Source: Icerya purchasi (lineage: Eukaryota; Arthropoda; Insecta; Hemiptera; Monophlebidae). From it: a DNA stretch of 64,000 bases. The notes under the pieces were generated by a model. That model saw only the letters and a list, made by a program, of their open reading frames with translations, was not told where the DNA came from and ran no database searches. The number at the start of each line of letters is the position of its first letter. Positions within the stretch are counted from its first letter, which is position 1. The stretch is taken from positions 550,458,826 to 550,522,825 of the forward strand of contig CM077115.1 in NCBI GenBank assembly GCA_039619475.1. Direction: 5' to 3'. A program made the translations under genes and the position numbers. Shown here in pieces: positions 51,778-62,920 of the stretch.

Positions 51778-52319
51778 TTTTCTATAAAAATAAAATATTG
51801 TAAAATAATACACAATGAATATGAGTTACTTATTGATAATGAATTTTTAATTAATTAACTCAAAAGATTTATTGTGACAAATTTTAGATAAAGAACATGT
51901 AATTGCATTTTGAGAGTTTTTTATTTAATATCTCCAAAAGTGAATTAATTTTCAATAAAAATAATTGAAAAAATTCAATTCATAAGCTACACAAATAAAC
52001 TTGAAGGTTAGGTTGGTTGTTAATAAACGCACGTGTAAATTAAATAAGAAAATTTATAAAAAATATACTCACTTCGATTCCGCACTAAATTCGCAAAATG
52101 TATAAGTTATTTATACACACTTCAAAACTCTTCGAAATCTGTCGGGACAAACTAAAATTGAAATAGAATAATATTGAATGCGATGATAGCGCCGTCCGTC
52201 GGATCTAATGTAAAACATTCCAAAATCAACAACTCCTTACAAATAAAAAATTAATTAAAAAAACATTTTCCAGTGGACCAAATTGTGAATCTAAACCATT
52301 CTCGAATCTCGTTGAACAC
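51778..52319 (-). other. Helitron 5' non-coding leader
   Basis: AT-rich, no reading frame. It should hold the element's promoter and perhaps a 5' UTR intron. A short GGTTAGGTTGG motif lies near 52006-52017. Confidence 0.5.
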
Positions 52320-52406
52320 ACACAAAAAATTTCATCAAAATCGGTCCAGTCGTTTAGGAGGAGTTCAGTCACATACACACGCACACAAGAAATATATATA
52401 TTAAGA
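52320..52406 (-). repeat. Helitron 5' terminal region
   Basis: Minus-strand TC terminus, a TA-rich run, a GTGTGCGTGTGTATG stretch and the conserved subterminal text ACTGGACCGATTTTGATGAA. A related CTGGACCGTTTTGATGAA occurs near the 3' end at 48012-48030 on the plus strand, so the ends share an inverted subterminal motif. Confidence 0.85.
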
Positions 52407-54854
52407 TAACATTAATATTGTATGTGCATAAGTGAAGCTACATTAAAAACGACTAAAATTATCAAATTCTGTTCGCTTTAGATTCTTACTCCTCGAAATG
52501 GCTGGATGTAAGCAATCTTTAAGGAACCATTTCTTACATGCAATGACGGCCCACATTCGACAGGATCTGGTACCATTTCGCCTAATTCCCATTTCGCCTA
52601 AAAATGGAATGACCCATCAAAAAAATAATATTAATAATAATTTGAAAAAATCAACTTGGTAACACATTTGGTAGGCGGAAAAAAAGATTACCCTGGCGCA
52701 GCGAGGGATCCCTCGATTTTTTAACCAAGAATGCTTCTTTGACAAACAATGCTGCCAAGACCGTTCGAGAAATTGAATGATTGTTATCAAAATTTTATTA
52801 TTTTGCTAGCTCAGACAGCGTCATTAAAGGTCGTAAGAAATGCCAAATTCGTCTCAATATGCGGAAAATCACCGCATACTGACTGCTTTACGCTATGAAG
52901 TCGCAATTTGTTCTGGCTTGGGTCTTATGCGTATCACCATTCTGAAGGAAACTGTTCTTCTATCTTGAATATTATAAGTTGTCGCTTGTGAATAAAACAA
53001 AAATTTTAAGTCAGTCTAATATATGTAGTAATGGATGTATCATTTATAAAAACAAATCGAGCAGGTAAATAATATATATATGTATATCTAATATTTGTAT
53101 ATTGAAATATTTATTGCAAATTACGCTTTAAATAAAATAGTATTCAATTAGATTTCGGCAACAGAGAATAACAGAAATTGTCATCCATTAAAAAATTATT
53201 TTCTCTTAATTGCTATAAATTTTTGTTTTGTACGTCATAATGTACTTATTATAAAATATTTGGTTAATTGAATAGCGTCTTTTTATATTCTCTTTCTTTT
53301 TCCCTTTTTGTAATGTTAAATCGTAATATTTTGGCAATTTATTGAATTAAGACATTTTAAATAGTAAAATAGAAGGTTTTTTTTCTTTATCTTTTTTTAG
53401 ATTTGCCGAAAAATGGCGTCTGAATTAGTAAAATGGTCGGTCCATATGAATATGAGTTATGCGCGAACAAACAAAAAAAAAGAAAAAAAAACATACGCGA
53501 CGAACACATAACCTCTTTCTATTTGTAAGTCGGAAAAAATTAAAAATTAAAGACAAGTTTATTGACTTATAAAAAAATTAAAGTATACTATTAGATTAAT
53601 AAGTAATTCTTGCTTAATATTAACTTTTTAAATACACCTTCTTTTTAATGGGTAATCGTCAGCTGCTGACAAGTCCAACGCAATAAAGAAAAAACAAATA
53701 AACAAATGAATTCACTTTCTGCATCTTTTTAAGATTTAAAAAGAAAATATTCGAAACAAATTTCTGTCCAAAACGAAAAAATTAAGAAAACGAAAAAGAT
53801 TATTCTGTTTGTTTTTTAACGAGGAACTTAGATAAAACTAGCATAAATGTGCATTGTTTTCAATTTGTAATAAAAGCATTTATCGGTTTACAGCTCTTTA
53901 TCCTGGAGTATTTTTCTTTCTTTTTTTCTGCAACTCCGAAAATCTTAATTTTTCATGTCGCACTAAATATCAATAAGGGGTTTCCTATATACTGACTGAT
54001 AAAGCGGGTGGGATTTATACAGCACTGGACTTAGAATGGAATAACTCGCAAATATTAATCGGAGTCGTCATTTCGCGTACATTTATATTAAACATTTTTA
54101 GCGGTATGTTTTCACTTCTGATTTTCATATTAACCTTTTTTATTATTTTTCGAAAAGAAAAGATTAACAGCGGAATCAAATAGAAAAAAAAAATTATGCG
54201 TTTAGTCTGTTTAAAATTCGACAATAATGACGCGCTGTTGCCAACACGAAATTATTCCTATGTTTGTCTGACTTTTTTGTTACTACCCGAGTAACCGAAA
54301 CCTTAAATTTAGGCGAAATGAGAAGTCACCATTCGGCAGATGTGACTCTTTTCTGATAATGCACTAAATTTCACATTTACGAATTTAACACATTCCTTAA
54401 AAGCATTTAGATGCATTATTATTCATCAAAAAAAAAAAAAAAACAGTGAAGCCGAAAAAATGGTTTTAAAAACAAAAATCTTTCTTTATTTATTTATTTT
54501 TTTTTTTTTTTTGGCCTGAACAATATATAGTTCATTTGGCCAGCAGGCTAACGTGCAAATCATACTAAATTCACGGAAACTAGATAGTATGTATAAAAGA
54601 GGAAACTTCATCCTGCACTATGGCCGCAGCTGCAGAGCAGTGCTCACAATGCTCAGATGAAACACAAACTCGATAATCAATAATAACGCCACGTGAAAGG
54701 GAATAATTACTTCACTCGGAGTAGACAAATAAAAAAAAAAAAAAATTCATTAATGGACATTGATTGGATTTTTAAATTAAAATATTCCATTTTTTTTTTT
54801 TTGATAAATGAAAAAAGGATAAACAACGTATAATCACCATAAACAAGTAGTTGA
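52407..54854. other. Non-coding; possible inverted-repeat pair
   Basis: catttcgcctaa occurs twice at about 52576-52605 and its exact inverse ttaggcgaaatg at about 54308-54319. No transposase between them. Confidence 0.4.
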
Positions 54855-55500
54855 AAAATTCAGAATGGAGGATATAAACCACAGAACATCAGCTGTTCAA
54901 AAAGGAAGACTCTATCCGTGGATAGGGCCTTACAACTGGATAACAAGTGGTTGATATCCTCGCGATACGCTGTACTTACATGATCGCTACAATTTGAATG
55001 AAAATGGTTTCCATCGAAAAAATTAAGCCGCACTCTAGTATAACTTGAACGAAGTCTGCAGATAGTAGTGGAAAAACGCCGAATTATGTTAGCCGGGATA
55101 GAAGTAATATTAATATACCAAGGCATACTTGGTAGAGACGATTGGACAATTTGGTATGTCTTGCCTATACTAGGCGAACTACTAACGAAGTTCTTCCAAT
55201 CGGTACAGTTGTGTTCTTTTCAATCATGTCCAAAAGGTCCGTAGATGGTATAAAGGGGTATACTACGCCGTTTAATGCCGCTTCCTTAGCCGCTTGATCA
55301 GCTACATCATTGAGAATGATTCCGCGATGACCAGGAATCCAACAGAACTTTACGGTACCTCCTTTATCTATAATTTGTGTGTATTTAAACTTAATATCGT
55401 AGATCAGTGGGTGACAGCGATAATTAAACCTACTATAACTGAGCGCTAAGAGGCTCCTAAGGCTGCCTGAGCATAATAAGGTTTTTCTCTCAACATCCAA
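54855..55500 (-). pseudogene. 5'-truncated LINE: RNase H domain and C-terminal tail
   Basis: The upstream frame (55165-55500) is an RNase H domain: LYxIK-like HPLIYDIKFKY, then VKFCWIPGHRGI and NDVADQAAKEAAL, which holds the catalytic D-containing AD.AAKEA block. The next frame (54860-55126) reads PWYINI, TICRLRSSYTRV, then a Cys/His region and HLLSSCKAL, ending GLYPPF. This is the usual tail of RNase H-bearing insect LINEs (I/R1/LOA-like). Nothing upstream of the RNase H is recognisable, so it is probably a 5'-truncated copy. It differs from the plus-strand LINE at 59.8-62.9 kb, in which I see no RNase H. Confidence 0.75.
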
Positions 55501-56394
55501 TGACTCCAGTGTAAAGTTTATTGAGTTTTTTTCTCACATAATTATTAATTCCCTTTATAAAACACAAGAAAAAGTTTGTTCTGCTGAAGTATTTTATGTC
55601 TGATGCTATCTCACACGCAAGATCATTTGAATATTTTTCTCTTTTGTCCTTTAGAAATAGCAGAAACTGTCCACTTCGTCATCAAAATGATATTTATTTG
55701 TCATTTTTATAATTTTTAATACATTATTTCTTTTTTTTTTTTTGTTTTTTTTTCATTTTATGAGGTGAAAAACGGTATAGGAAATTATAAAATTTTGCAA
55801 AATGTTTTCCTATTTCTTACGGTTTATTTCATCGAATAAAAGCTACACATATATGGGGCAAACGAAATTTTCACAGAAAATGAATCATTACTACTTTTTT
55901 CATAGAAGGAAAATTTTCCTTCATTCGTTTTTTTTTTCGCATTTACTGATAGTAAAATTTTTGTTTTTCTTTCAATAATTTCGAATTTATTCTTCGAATC
56001 AAATTTTCAGTTAAATTAATAATGAAACACCTTGAAATATCATACAAAGGACGCTGGTAACATTCATATCTAGAGACAACTGTTATGAAACAATAAATCA
56101 TTTATACCTTTAATGAACACTTCACTACAATTAGAGTGATTTTTTTTTTTTTCATTTTCTCTGAAACAATGAAAATAATTAATGTTCCTTTAATTTTACG
56201 GTGTACAGATTTTAAATTATCGGAATCTTGAACTTTCTCCGTAAAATATTCCATCGGGGTCAGTTGAAGTATTGAAAAAAAGCGAACAATTTTGCGAAGA
56301 TTTAATGATCGAAATTACTAATTAATTATTCCGCTAAATACGTAACGTAATGCTTTTCTAAATATGAAATAAATAAATTCCCCTTGTTAACAAA
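55501..56394. other. Non-coding, AT-rich
   Basis: Poly(T) runs; nothing recognised upstream of the truncated LINE. Confidence 0.45.
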
Positions 56395-56640
56395 CAAAAA
56401 ATAATTATAAATTAATTTACTTTAATAAGTTTAAATACTTCAATTTAAATGTTTTCGAGCATAGTTCGTCATTAATTAAGAATACCGAGTACACTCGATT
56501 AAAACTAAAAACGCCAGAGTACCGTTGAATGTGCTCTGTGTTATTAGCCGATGGATGGACTATGTCCCAAAAACGTTTCCTTAAATTGAGATATTTTAAT
56601 TTGAATTTATTAAAGTTAATTTATATTTGTTAATAGGGGG
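56395..56640. mobile_element. Older, diverged palindromic element of the same kind
   Basis: Imperfect inverted arms (about 56395-56478 and 56545-56635) share the plan of the 34.8-kb element: an AT-rich arm, then tgttttcgagcatagttcgtc on the left and gatggactatgtcccaaaaa followed by cgtttcc on the right. The hammerhead-like core is eroded in both arms. Confidence 0.5.
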
Positions 56641-57044
56641 AATTCGTCTATTTTATATTTATAAATTTTTGACGAACAAGCTATGAATTTATCTACATGT
56701 GATGCTTTTCAATAAGGTAAAAACTTATTAAATTATTCCTCATCGAATTCATTCGGAAGAGGACATCAGAAGACCTTAAATGCCAGCCGATCATCTATGT
56801 GTGAAATATCTAACGTCAAATTCAAAATATGTTACTACAAAATTTGTACTTCTTTTATTATGCGAGCTTTATAGTTACTGGATCGTTTTTAATATTATTT
56901 TTAATATAATGGGATAAATAATTAATATTTCTTCACCCGTAGTGACCACCGTATTTTTCCAGGTGTAATTTTAAAAATTCATCATATTCGGCCAACTATT
57001 CTAGATACGTTAAATGTAGTTAATCTTTTATAGTGGAGGTATGT
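56641..57044. other. Non-coding, no recognised feature
   Basis: Spacer between the older palindromic element and the tRNA-SINE. Confidence 0.5.
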
Positions 57045-57240
57045 TGTCGCGATAGCCTATTGCTAGTGCGTTTGGCTTCCGCTACGGAAGTCTCGGTTTC
57101 GACCTCAGGCGACGATAGAAATTATCGCGAAAAATTTAATTAAATAACCCAACTAGTTCACGTGGAAGACAATGGCAAACCACCAAATATACCATCACAT
57201 GTGTACTAGTTAGTACACAGCAGACGATACACACGAAACT
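57045..57240 (+). mobile_element. tRNA-derived SINE
   Basis: A pol III A box (tagcctattgctagtgcg, 57053-57070) and B box (ggtttcgacc, 57095-57104) lie at tRNA-like spacing around gcttccgctacggaagtctc, which could form an anticodon-arm hairpin. Downstream is gaagacaatggcaaaccacc (57165-57184), a segment widespread in animal tRNA-SINEs. No terminal repeats were resolved. Confidence 0.65.
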
Positions 57241-58782
57241 GTACTTGTTCATCGATAAAAAATCAAATGATTACTAATCAGTTTCGAATGTAGTCTTGCG
57301 TGTGTGTACACATTCGTACTGCGTATAAAAAATTTCCGTCTATACAGCTGAAATGTACGAATAGGTAGTCGCCGACGCTCAGGAATTAAGTATGGCACAC
57401 TATGATGAAATGAAGTAGAAGTATGACTTTCATCATGCCCTTTAAATCTTAAATCAAGACTTGTAATTGATTTTATTGTCGACACTGTTTCTTGTAAAAC
57501 AGTTTTCCAACAATTTTCTTCTTGTATTATATTTTAAATGAATTTCGTAAGCAATTGATGAATTTTCTTCACTAAGATCAGTAATTAAACAGTTCAATAA
57601 TGAATTTTTTCTTAGATTTCCTATTTCTTTTCTACGTTTAATTTCTTTTCTCCAGTCCAGATTTTATACGTTTTTATTATACCACACAATTTTATCGAAT
57701 ATTTCTAGAATAAAATATAATCTCGTTATTACTTAAAACCTGATTTATTGACAAACTTTCCAAGATACTCTATATTTTTCTTATCTGCACAGGAAACTCT
57801 CGATAAAGGTTAAGAATTGTTTAATTCAAAAATTATTATGAAATTAATTATAAAATGTTTTAAATTTTGACTTTGGATTTTGCGAATTTTTCTGACTTTG
57901 GATGGATGGCGACCGTTAAATTTATCATTAGGTTTTCTAACGGTTTCAAAGAACCAATTCGAAGAATCTCGTTCAACACATAAAACGATATTACTGCAGA
58001 ATGGTGTAAGAGCAATCGAAATTACGCATGTTTTATTATTACCGTTTGCATTAAAATATATTTCTTATTAGATCAGTTAAGAGGATTATCTTCTGTTTAT
58101 AATAACTACCGATATCGGCTAAGGCTATCCGTTATAATATTAAGACTAACAAATAATACGTTGCATTATATCTCTTTGTTAATTTATATATAAATTTTTA
58201 TCTGTACACTGAACAATTATGTAGTAATAAATCTAAAACAATATAGCGAGCTAATGTACTACAGTAAGATATGTCTTTAAACAAGATAACAAAAAAGTAA
58301 TTTTCTGGTTCCATTTCCCTTTCTTAAGGTCTGTAAATTAGGTAAAGGTTTCAGAAATTCTCCATCACTCAAATTTTGTCAATAATATCCCACCAACGTA
58401 TGACTCATCTGCCGAAGACAAATTCATCCCCCTCTTAATTCCTCAGGTCATCCTCAACACTCCACTATCTTTGCCTCTCTCTTCAACAATGACGATGAGC
58501 TTCTCGTTTTTTTCCCAAAAATTCAAATTTATCTATATCTCTTTCGGCTCAGATCTTCTCGAGAACGTTAAGTATTTTTGTTAAATTCTTTTAACTATTT
58601 TTAATTTTATTTTTCCGTCTTAATGAAATTTCTTTATTATCGTTTCTATTCCTAAAAAAATGTATTACAATTTCTTATCCGTTTATTTCTCATACTAATT
58701 TCCGTAGGAAATTACATTCGCAAAATTGATTCTTCTGCATACAACATATTTCTTTTTCAAACCAACGACAATGATCTTTCTA
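57241..58782. other. Non-coding; C/T-rich from 58380
   Basis: 58380-58560 is C/T-rich on the plus strand like the LINE that follows and may be its decayed ORF1, into which the minus-strand RTE-like fragment was inserted. Confidence 0.35.
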
Positions 58783-59095
58783 ATTCTTCTTCTTCTTGAG
58801 CCTCTTCGCTATCGAAGGTTGGCGTCCGCATCCTTCACCAATTTGATCCATGCGTTCCGGTCTCGTGCCAGATGAAAAAGTCTTCCTGTCTCGGTAACAA
58901 CCATCTACTTTTCGAGATGTTGGAAATCCATGTAGCCCTTCTGCGGCCAACACCACGAACACCTACTGCACCTAACAGTATTGTTTGGAGTAACTCGTAC
59001 TTCGGCTCCCGCATCAAGTGACCCAGATAATTAATTTTCCTTAATTTTATTAATCTGATTAGTTCACGATCCTTATAATGATCTTTCTAATTGCA
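58783..59095 (-). pseudogene. 3' fragment of a second LINE type (RTE-like tail) with (GAA)n end
   Basis: On the minus strand the frame reads DRELIRLIKLRKINYLGHLM, then KYELLQTILLG and GVGRRRATWISNI. This is the well-known end of many endonuclease-reverse transcriptase proteins (IKxRKxxYLGHxMR-KYELLQ-GKI-GRRxxSWLxNLR). A frame change follows, then ARDRNAWIKLVKDAD, and the copy ends in AAGAAGAAGAAGAA at 58785-58799. Only the last 100 or so residues remain, typical of 5' truncation. Confidence 0.7.
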
Positions 59096-59828
59096 TTGGA
59101 TTTTTCTTACAAAATATACGCATCCCAAAGAATTTATTTTGTCTTTTCAATGTGCATCTAAAATTATTTTATCCATTAATCCTTCTCGCGCTTTTACCTC
59201 CCTCATCATTGTTCCGCTTCACTCTTATCGTTTTTCACTTTTCATAATCTTCTCTAGAGCTCTTGTCTAAGTACTGTTCCTGTTTAATACTCTCAAGGTG
59301 ATTTATTTTCCTTTCATTTCCTTCTCTATTTCACAGCTTACCTGATGTTCAGAGGTAAACATAGCAAAATCAAAGATGCTTTATGTACCGCTAAAGAGTC
59401 TCTCTCCAAATTCAGTTTCTAATTTTAAAATCATCTTATATCATTTTCATTAACCGTTCTCACAACCAAATGATGATAATGCATCCATCAAAAACATTTT
59501 CCTGCAACATTCGGAACACATCAGATATCCTTATATACGCGTAACCTAAAATGTCTTTTAGAACATGGAAGTGAAAGTTGTGTAACAATTCGTTTTACAA
59601 TATCGATGCGTATATGCTGTTTCTGTACTATTTTTATCATGGCCATCGTCGAATGAGCTCTTGCCGCATAATCATTAGTTATAAAATATTTCACACTGTG
59701 GGATGACTTAAAATATGAAAAAGCACCGGTACCAACAAAAAATACAGGCGTTTACTTATTGACATCTTCGCTGATTTCGGGGTAAAAAAATTCTAGCATT
59801 TTATTCATTGCACTGGAGGACTTATTAG
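59096..59828. other. Probable 5' part of the plus-strand LINE, unreadable
   Basis: C/T-rich start, then AT-rich; no frame with clear endonuclease N-terminus. Confidence 0.3.
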
Positions 59829-60290
59829 ATGTGGACAATATTCGACAATCCGAAACTTGACTTACATCCCCCTCTTTTGTCCATTTTAGAGGTTTTTCTG
59901 CAGTTCGTGCTGACCGGTGTAAATGGATACGGAGCAACTGCTATCCTATCTGGAAGCGGATTATCATACCAGTTTCACATCATTTCCTCTCTTCCATCGG
60001 CTTCCCTAATCATGCCGATTGTGTCTGCAATCTTTAATCTTCCTCTTTCTTCATTTCTTGCATCCCTGTCAGATACATTCACCATTGGTAGTGATTGAAA
60101 TGCTCATTCTTCTCTCTGGAGCTGTATTGGTAACAATATGAATCGCTCGATACTAAAATATTTCGTCCCTAATCGCAATGATTAATCTTCTATCTACTTC
60201 AAAAATGCTTTTTATTCCAATTCTGTTGACCTTTCCCTTACTTCATCCAATCTGAGCCTCAAATGCTTCTAGAGAACATTCGGTGGCACT
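59829..60290 (+). pseudogene. LINE endonuclease (APE type) remnant
   Basis: The frame from 59829 reads GYGATAILSGSGLSYQ and later TIGSD-stop-NAHSSLW. The last block is the GDFNAHxxLW motif carrying a catalytic Asp of APE-type endonucleases, with Phe changed to a stop. After it, NGS-like, SNRND and NSVDLSLTSSNL correspond to the usual end of the domain (IDLTLxS). In a live element this enzyme nicks the target DNA to prime reverse transcription. Here it is interrupted by at least two stops. Confidence 0.65.
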
Positions 60291-61084
60291 TAGTGATCAT
60301 ACACGCATTCTTTTATCTCTTAATTACGCCTATTCTCGTTCAAATATCAAGCCTCTTCATTCCTCCTAATGGATTCTTTCTAAAACCGGTTAGGGAAAAT
60401 TTCGTTCTTTAATGGACTTCTTTCTCTTTCCTATTCACGCTATTACAATCTTTTCAGGTAAATTCTTTATTCAACTCTTTCTTCATCTTCTACTCCATCT
60501 ACCTACAGTTGCAAGGATTCTTATGCTTCCTTACTCTGATGGAATGAGGAGTGCAAATCGGACTTCAGAAAAATTTACCTTCAAATCCTTTTAATCCCGT
60601 TCTTTATTTTCCAACTTCTTAGCCTGCAAGGAAACCGATGCGAAGGTTCAGTTTGTCCTAAAAAGGGCCAAGAAAAATTCTTGGAAACTGCTGTTCCGTT
60701 CCACTTTTTCTATAGAAAACAGCTCGAACGTTTTTAGACCTCCACTTTCCGAGCTCCCCCTTCAGCCCTTTTCGCTGCAGTCGGAACTTCTCTTCCTTTT
60801 TAGATTTTATCGCAACCGCCTTTCGAGGAAACCTTGCTCTCTCCTCTAATTTCCAGCTTGGAGTCACACGTCTTATCTCCTTCTTTCCATTATAACGAAT
60901 TAGTATATCTATTCTTAATAAATTCGTCAACTTTTCCGCAGGATTAGATAGCCTTTCATTACTTATTCTTAAAAATCTCTCCCAGCTCTTTCTTTTCCGA
61001 ATATTCTTAACCTATTCTTAATCTTGGGATCTATTCCTAAATTCTGGAACGACTTCATTATCGACCTATCCCCAAAAAAATCAA

Positions 61085-62084
61085 TTCTCTTTCCGTCTTA
61101 TAGCGTTGGCTCCCTGTCTTTGTAAACTATTCGAAGGTACAATGAAATGGTTAGAAAATAACAATCTCATTCCTTCTAATATGTTCAGTTTTCGTTCCGA
61201 TTGCGCCTCGTCGATTGCATCAGTTTTTTCCCATCAGATATCTACAAATCTTTCCGGGAAGAAAAAATCACCGCTTTTACCTTGGTAATGTCTATTTCAC
61301 GTTTGATAATGTACATTTTCCTACTCTGTGTACCAAGCTTCTTCCATTTAACATTCCTTCTACCGGTTATCACGCTCATACACGTAACCTCTTCCGAAAC
61401 AGAACTTCTTTCTTTCCTTCACCACTTTCAGAAGCAACTACCGCGGACTTCCCCAGGGATCCTGTCTTAGCCTTATGCTTTTTAATATTTATATTCTTGA
61501 TATTGCTTCACTCCCTACGGAATTTTCCTCTCTTATTTGCAAACGATACCCTCACCTACTCCGCTTCCAATGATTTAACCGCTACTATCGATGAGTTAAA
61601 TAACTATTTTGTATATCCCTAGCGCAGCTCCCTCTTCGGTATTCATTACACTCCTTCTCCTTTAGTGTCTTTTTCTATCGTTCCGCTCTTCAATAGAGTC
61701 CTGATAAACATTGTTTCATCTAATACCCCTATCCCTGCCGTCAATTCCATCCGCTATCTCGGCTTTATTATAAACAGCCGATTCTCTTTAAACACAAAAA
61801 TAAAATCTTCTCTTAAAATACTTAACTTCCTTAGAGCCTTATCTGCATATAAATGGGGCAGTGATCCTTTTATTCTCCTAATCCTTTATAAAACCCTAAT
61901 TCGTTCCACGATCGATCACTGCCTCTTTATTTATCGTAATTCACTCAAATTTTTTCTTTCCAAAATCGACAAAATCCGAAACTCCTTCCTCCGTCTTTGT
62001 ATTATTGGAGCTCTTAAATATTTTCCTCTTCTAGCTATTCTGTATGAATCTAATGTGCAACCTCTTTTCATTCGCAAATCTTAG
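61085..62084 (+). pseudogene. LINE reverse transcriptase remnant
   Basis: Recognisable blocks in several frames: LAPCLCKLFE with WLENNNLIPSNMFSFR; FTFDNVHFPTLCTKLL (palm motif with FD); RGLPQGSCLSLMLFNIYI; LFANDTLTYSASND, the catalytic YADD box changed to FAND; and, in the long frame from 61665, IPAVNSIRYLGFIINSRF then ILNFLRALSAYKWGSDP and TLIRSTIDHCLFIY. The order and wording match insect Jockey/I-like polymerases. Loss of the first Asp of the YADD box and multiple frameshifts make it inactive. Confidence 0.75.
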
Positions 62085-62339
62085 CTTGGATACAATTTAC
62101 TAATTAAATGTCTTCCTATATTTTCATTTAAGTTCACTTCTTATCTTTATATTAACAACCCCACCGACGTATCGTTTCGCATAAAATTCCGATATTTCAT
62201 CTAATTGCAGCTCAAGTTGCTAAATATTTTCCCCACTTTAAATTGCTCCATTTTTACCACGACTTCTGCAGCATTTGACATTTGATCAACTTCTCCCCCA
62301 TCTCTCTTCGCGTTAGTCCATCAATCACTTTTTAATTAA

Positions 62340-62752
62340 AACGAAATTCCCCCATTTTACTAGACTAGCTCGCTCCGGTGCCTGAAATGGCCCGTTTCTC
62401 AACTGCTTTCTTGCCTCAAACAACCATTCCAAATCGTGATTCTCATTACCTTCTAATACAGCCTACTCCCTGTCCTCAGAACCTTAATACCACGATCCTA
62501 TCCTTAATTAGACTGAGAATTAATTACTCCTTTCTCTACTCTTTTCATTTTCGATTTTCTCTGTCTTCCTCTCCATATTGCTCTCTTCATAAAACTGATG
62601 GCCCTCTTAAATACGATGCGAACCATATTTTTGCTTCGAATGATCCGTCCTCGCTCTTAAACGTTCCCTTTTATATACTAAAACTTTTTGTCACTGGACC
62701 TTTCTACTCTTTACAATTCCTCCGTTTTTTTTTTTTTTTCGTTTATCTTTAG
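62340..62752 (+). pseudogene. LINE C-terminal region after the polymerase
   Basis: ILSLIRLRINYSFLYSFHFR followed by SSPYCSLH and a later NHIFAS fits the Cys/His segment that ends many insect LINE ORF2 proteins (RLRLGH...CxC...HIFFxC). No RNase H domain was found between it and the polymerase. Confidence 0.5.
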
Positions 62753-62845
62753 CCATAATTCCCTTGCTTCAATCTTTCCTGCTCACCATCTCCAGCCGTC
62801 CCTTAATATAATTAGTTAAGTTAAAATTATCAAGTTCAATCAAAG

Positions 62846-62890
62846 CCACTGATGAGCCTGAAAAGAAAAAAAAAGTTTCGAACACTTTTA
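62846..62890 (+). repeat. LINE 3' terminal motif and A tract
   Basis: ccactgatgagcctgaaaag, an A9 run, then agtttcgaacac: the CTGATGAGCC...GTTTCGAA arrangement often seen at the 3' end of such retroelements. It lies about 100 bp after the last coding frame. Confidence 0.45.
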
Positions 62891-62920
62891 TTGTGAACTG
62901 TCCTCAGGTACATTTTTTTT

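Larger units (their letters stand above)
47930..52406 (-). mobile_element. Helitron rolling-circle transposon, near full length, internally deleted
   Basis: The 4477-bp element reads on the minus strand. Its 5' end at 52406 starts TC after a host A and continues into TTAATATATATATTTC and a GTGTGCGTGTGT stretch, then the familiar subterminal text around ACTGAACTCCTCC. Its 3' end at 47930 is GGGTCCGCTAG followed by host T, preceded by a short GACA/TGTC hairpin. Insertion between A and T with TC...CTAG ends and no target duplication is the Helitron hallmark. Inside lie a Rep-type N-terminal protein with one intron and a PIF1-like helicase. The frames are well preserved, so insertion is fairly recent, but a deletion removed the Rep tyrosines. 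The 3' end touches a long (TA)n tract. Confidence 0.93.
59829..62920 (+). mobile_element. Decayed non-LTR retrotransposon (LINE, Jockey/I-like group), endonuclease to 3' end
   Basis: Pieces of one element occur in order on the plus strand: endonuclease (59829-60290), linker (about 60610-60760), reverse transcriptase (61085-62084), C-terminal region (62340-62752) and a 3' tail with an A run (62846-62885). The coding strand is strikingly C/T-rich. Stops and frameshifts interrupt every domain. ORF1/gag is not recognised; the C/T-rich segment 58380-58780 could be part of it. The exact family would need a search. Confidence 0.75.

Noticed and set aside
52006..52017. Telomeric (TTAGG)n repeat
   Set aside because: Only one to two degenerate units (GGTTAGGTTGG) inside the Helitron leader.
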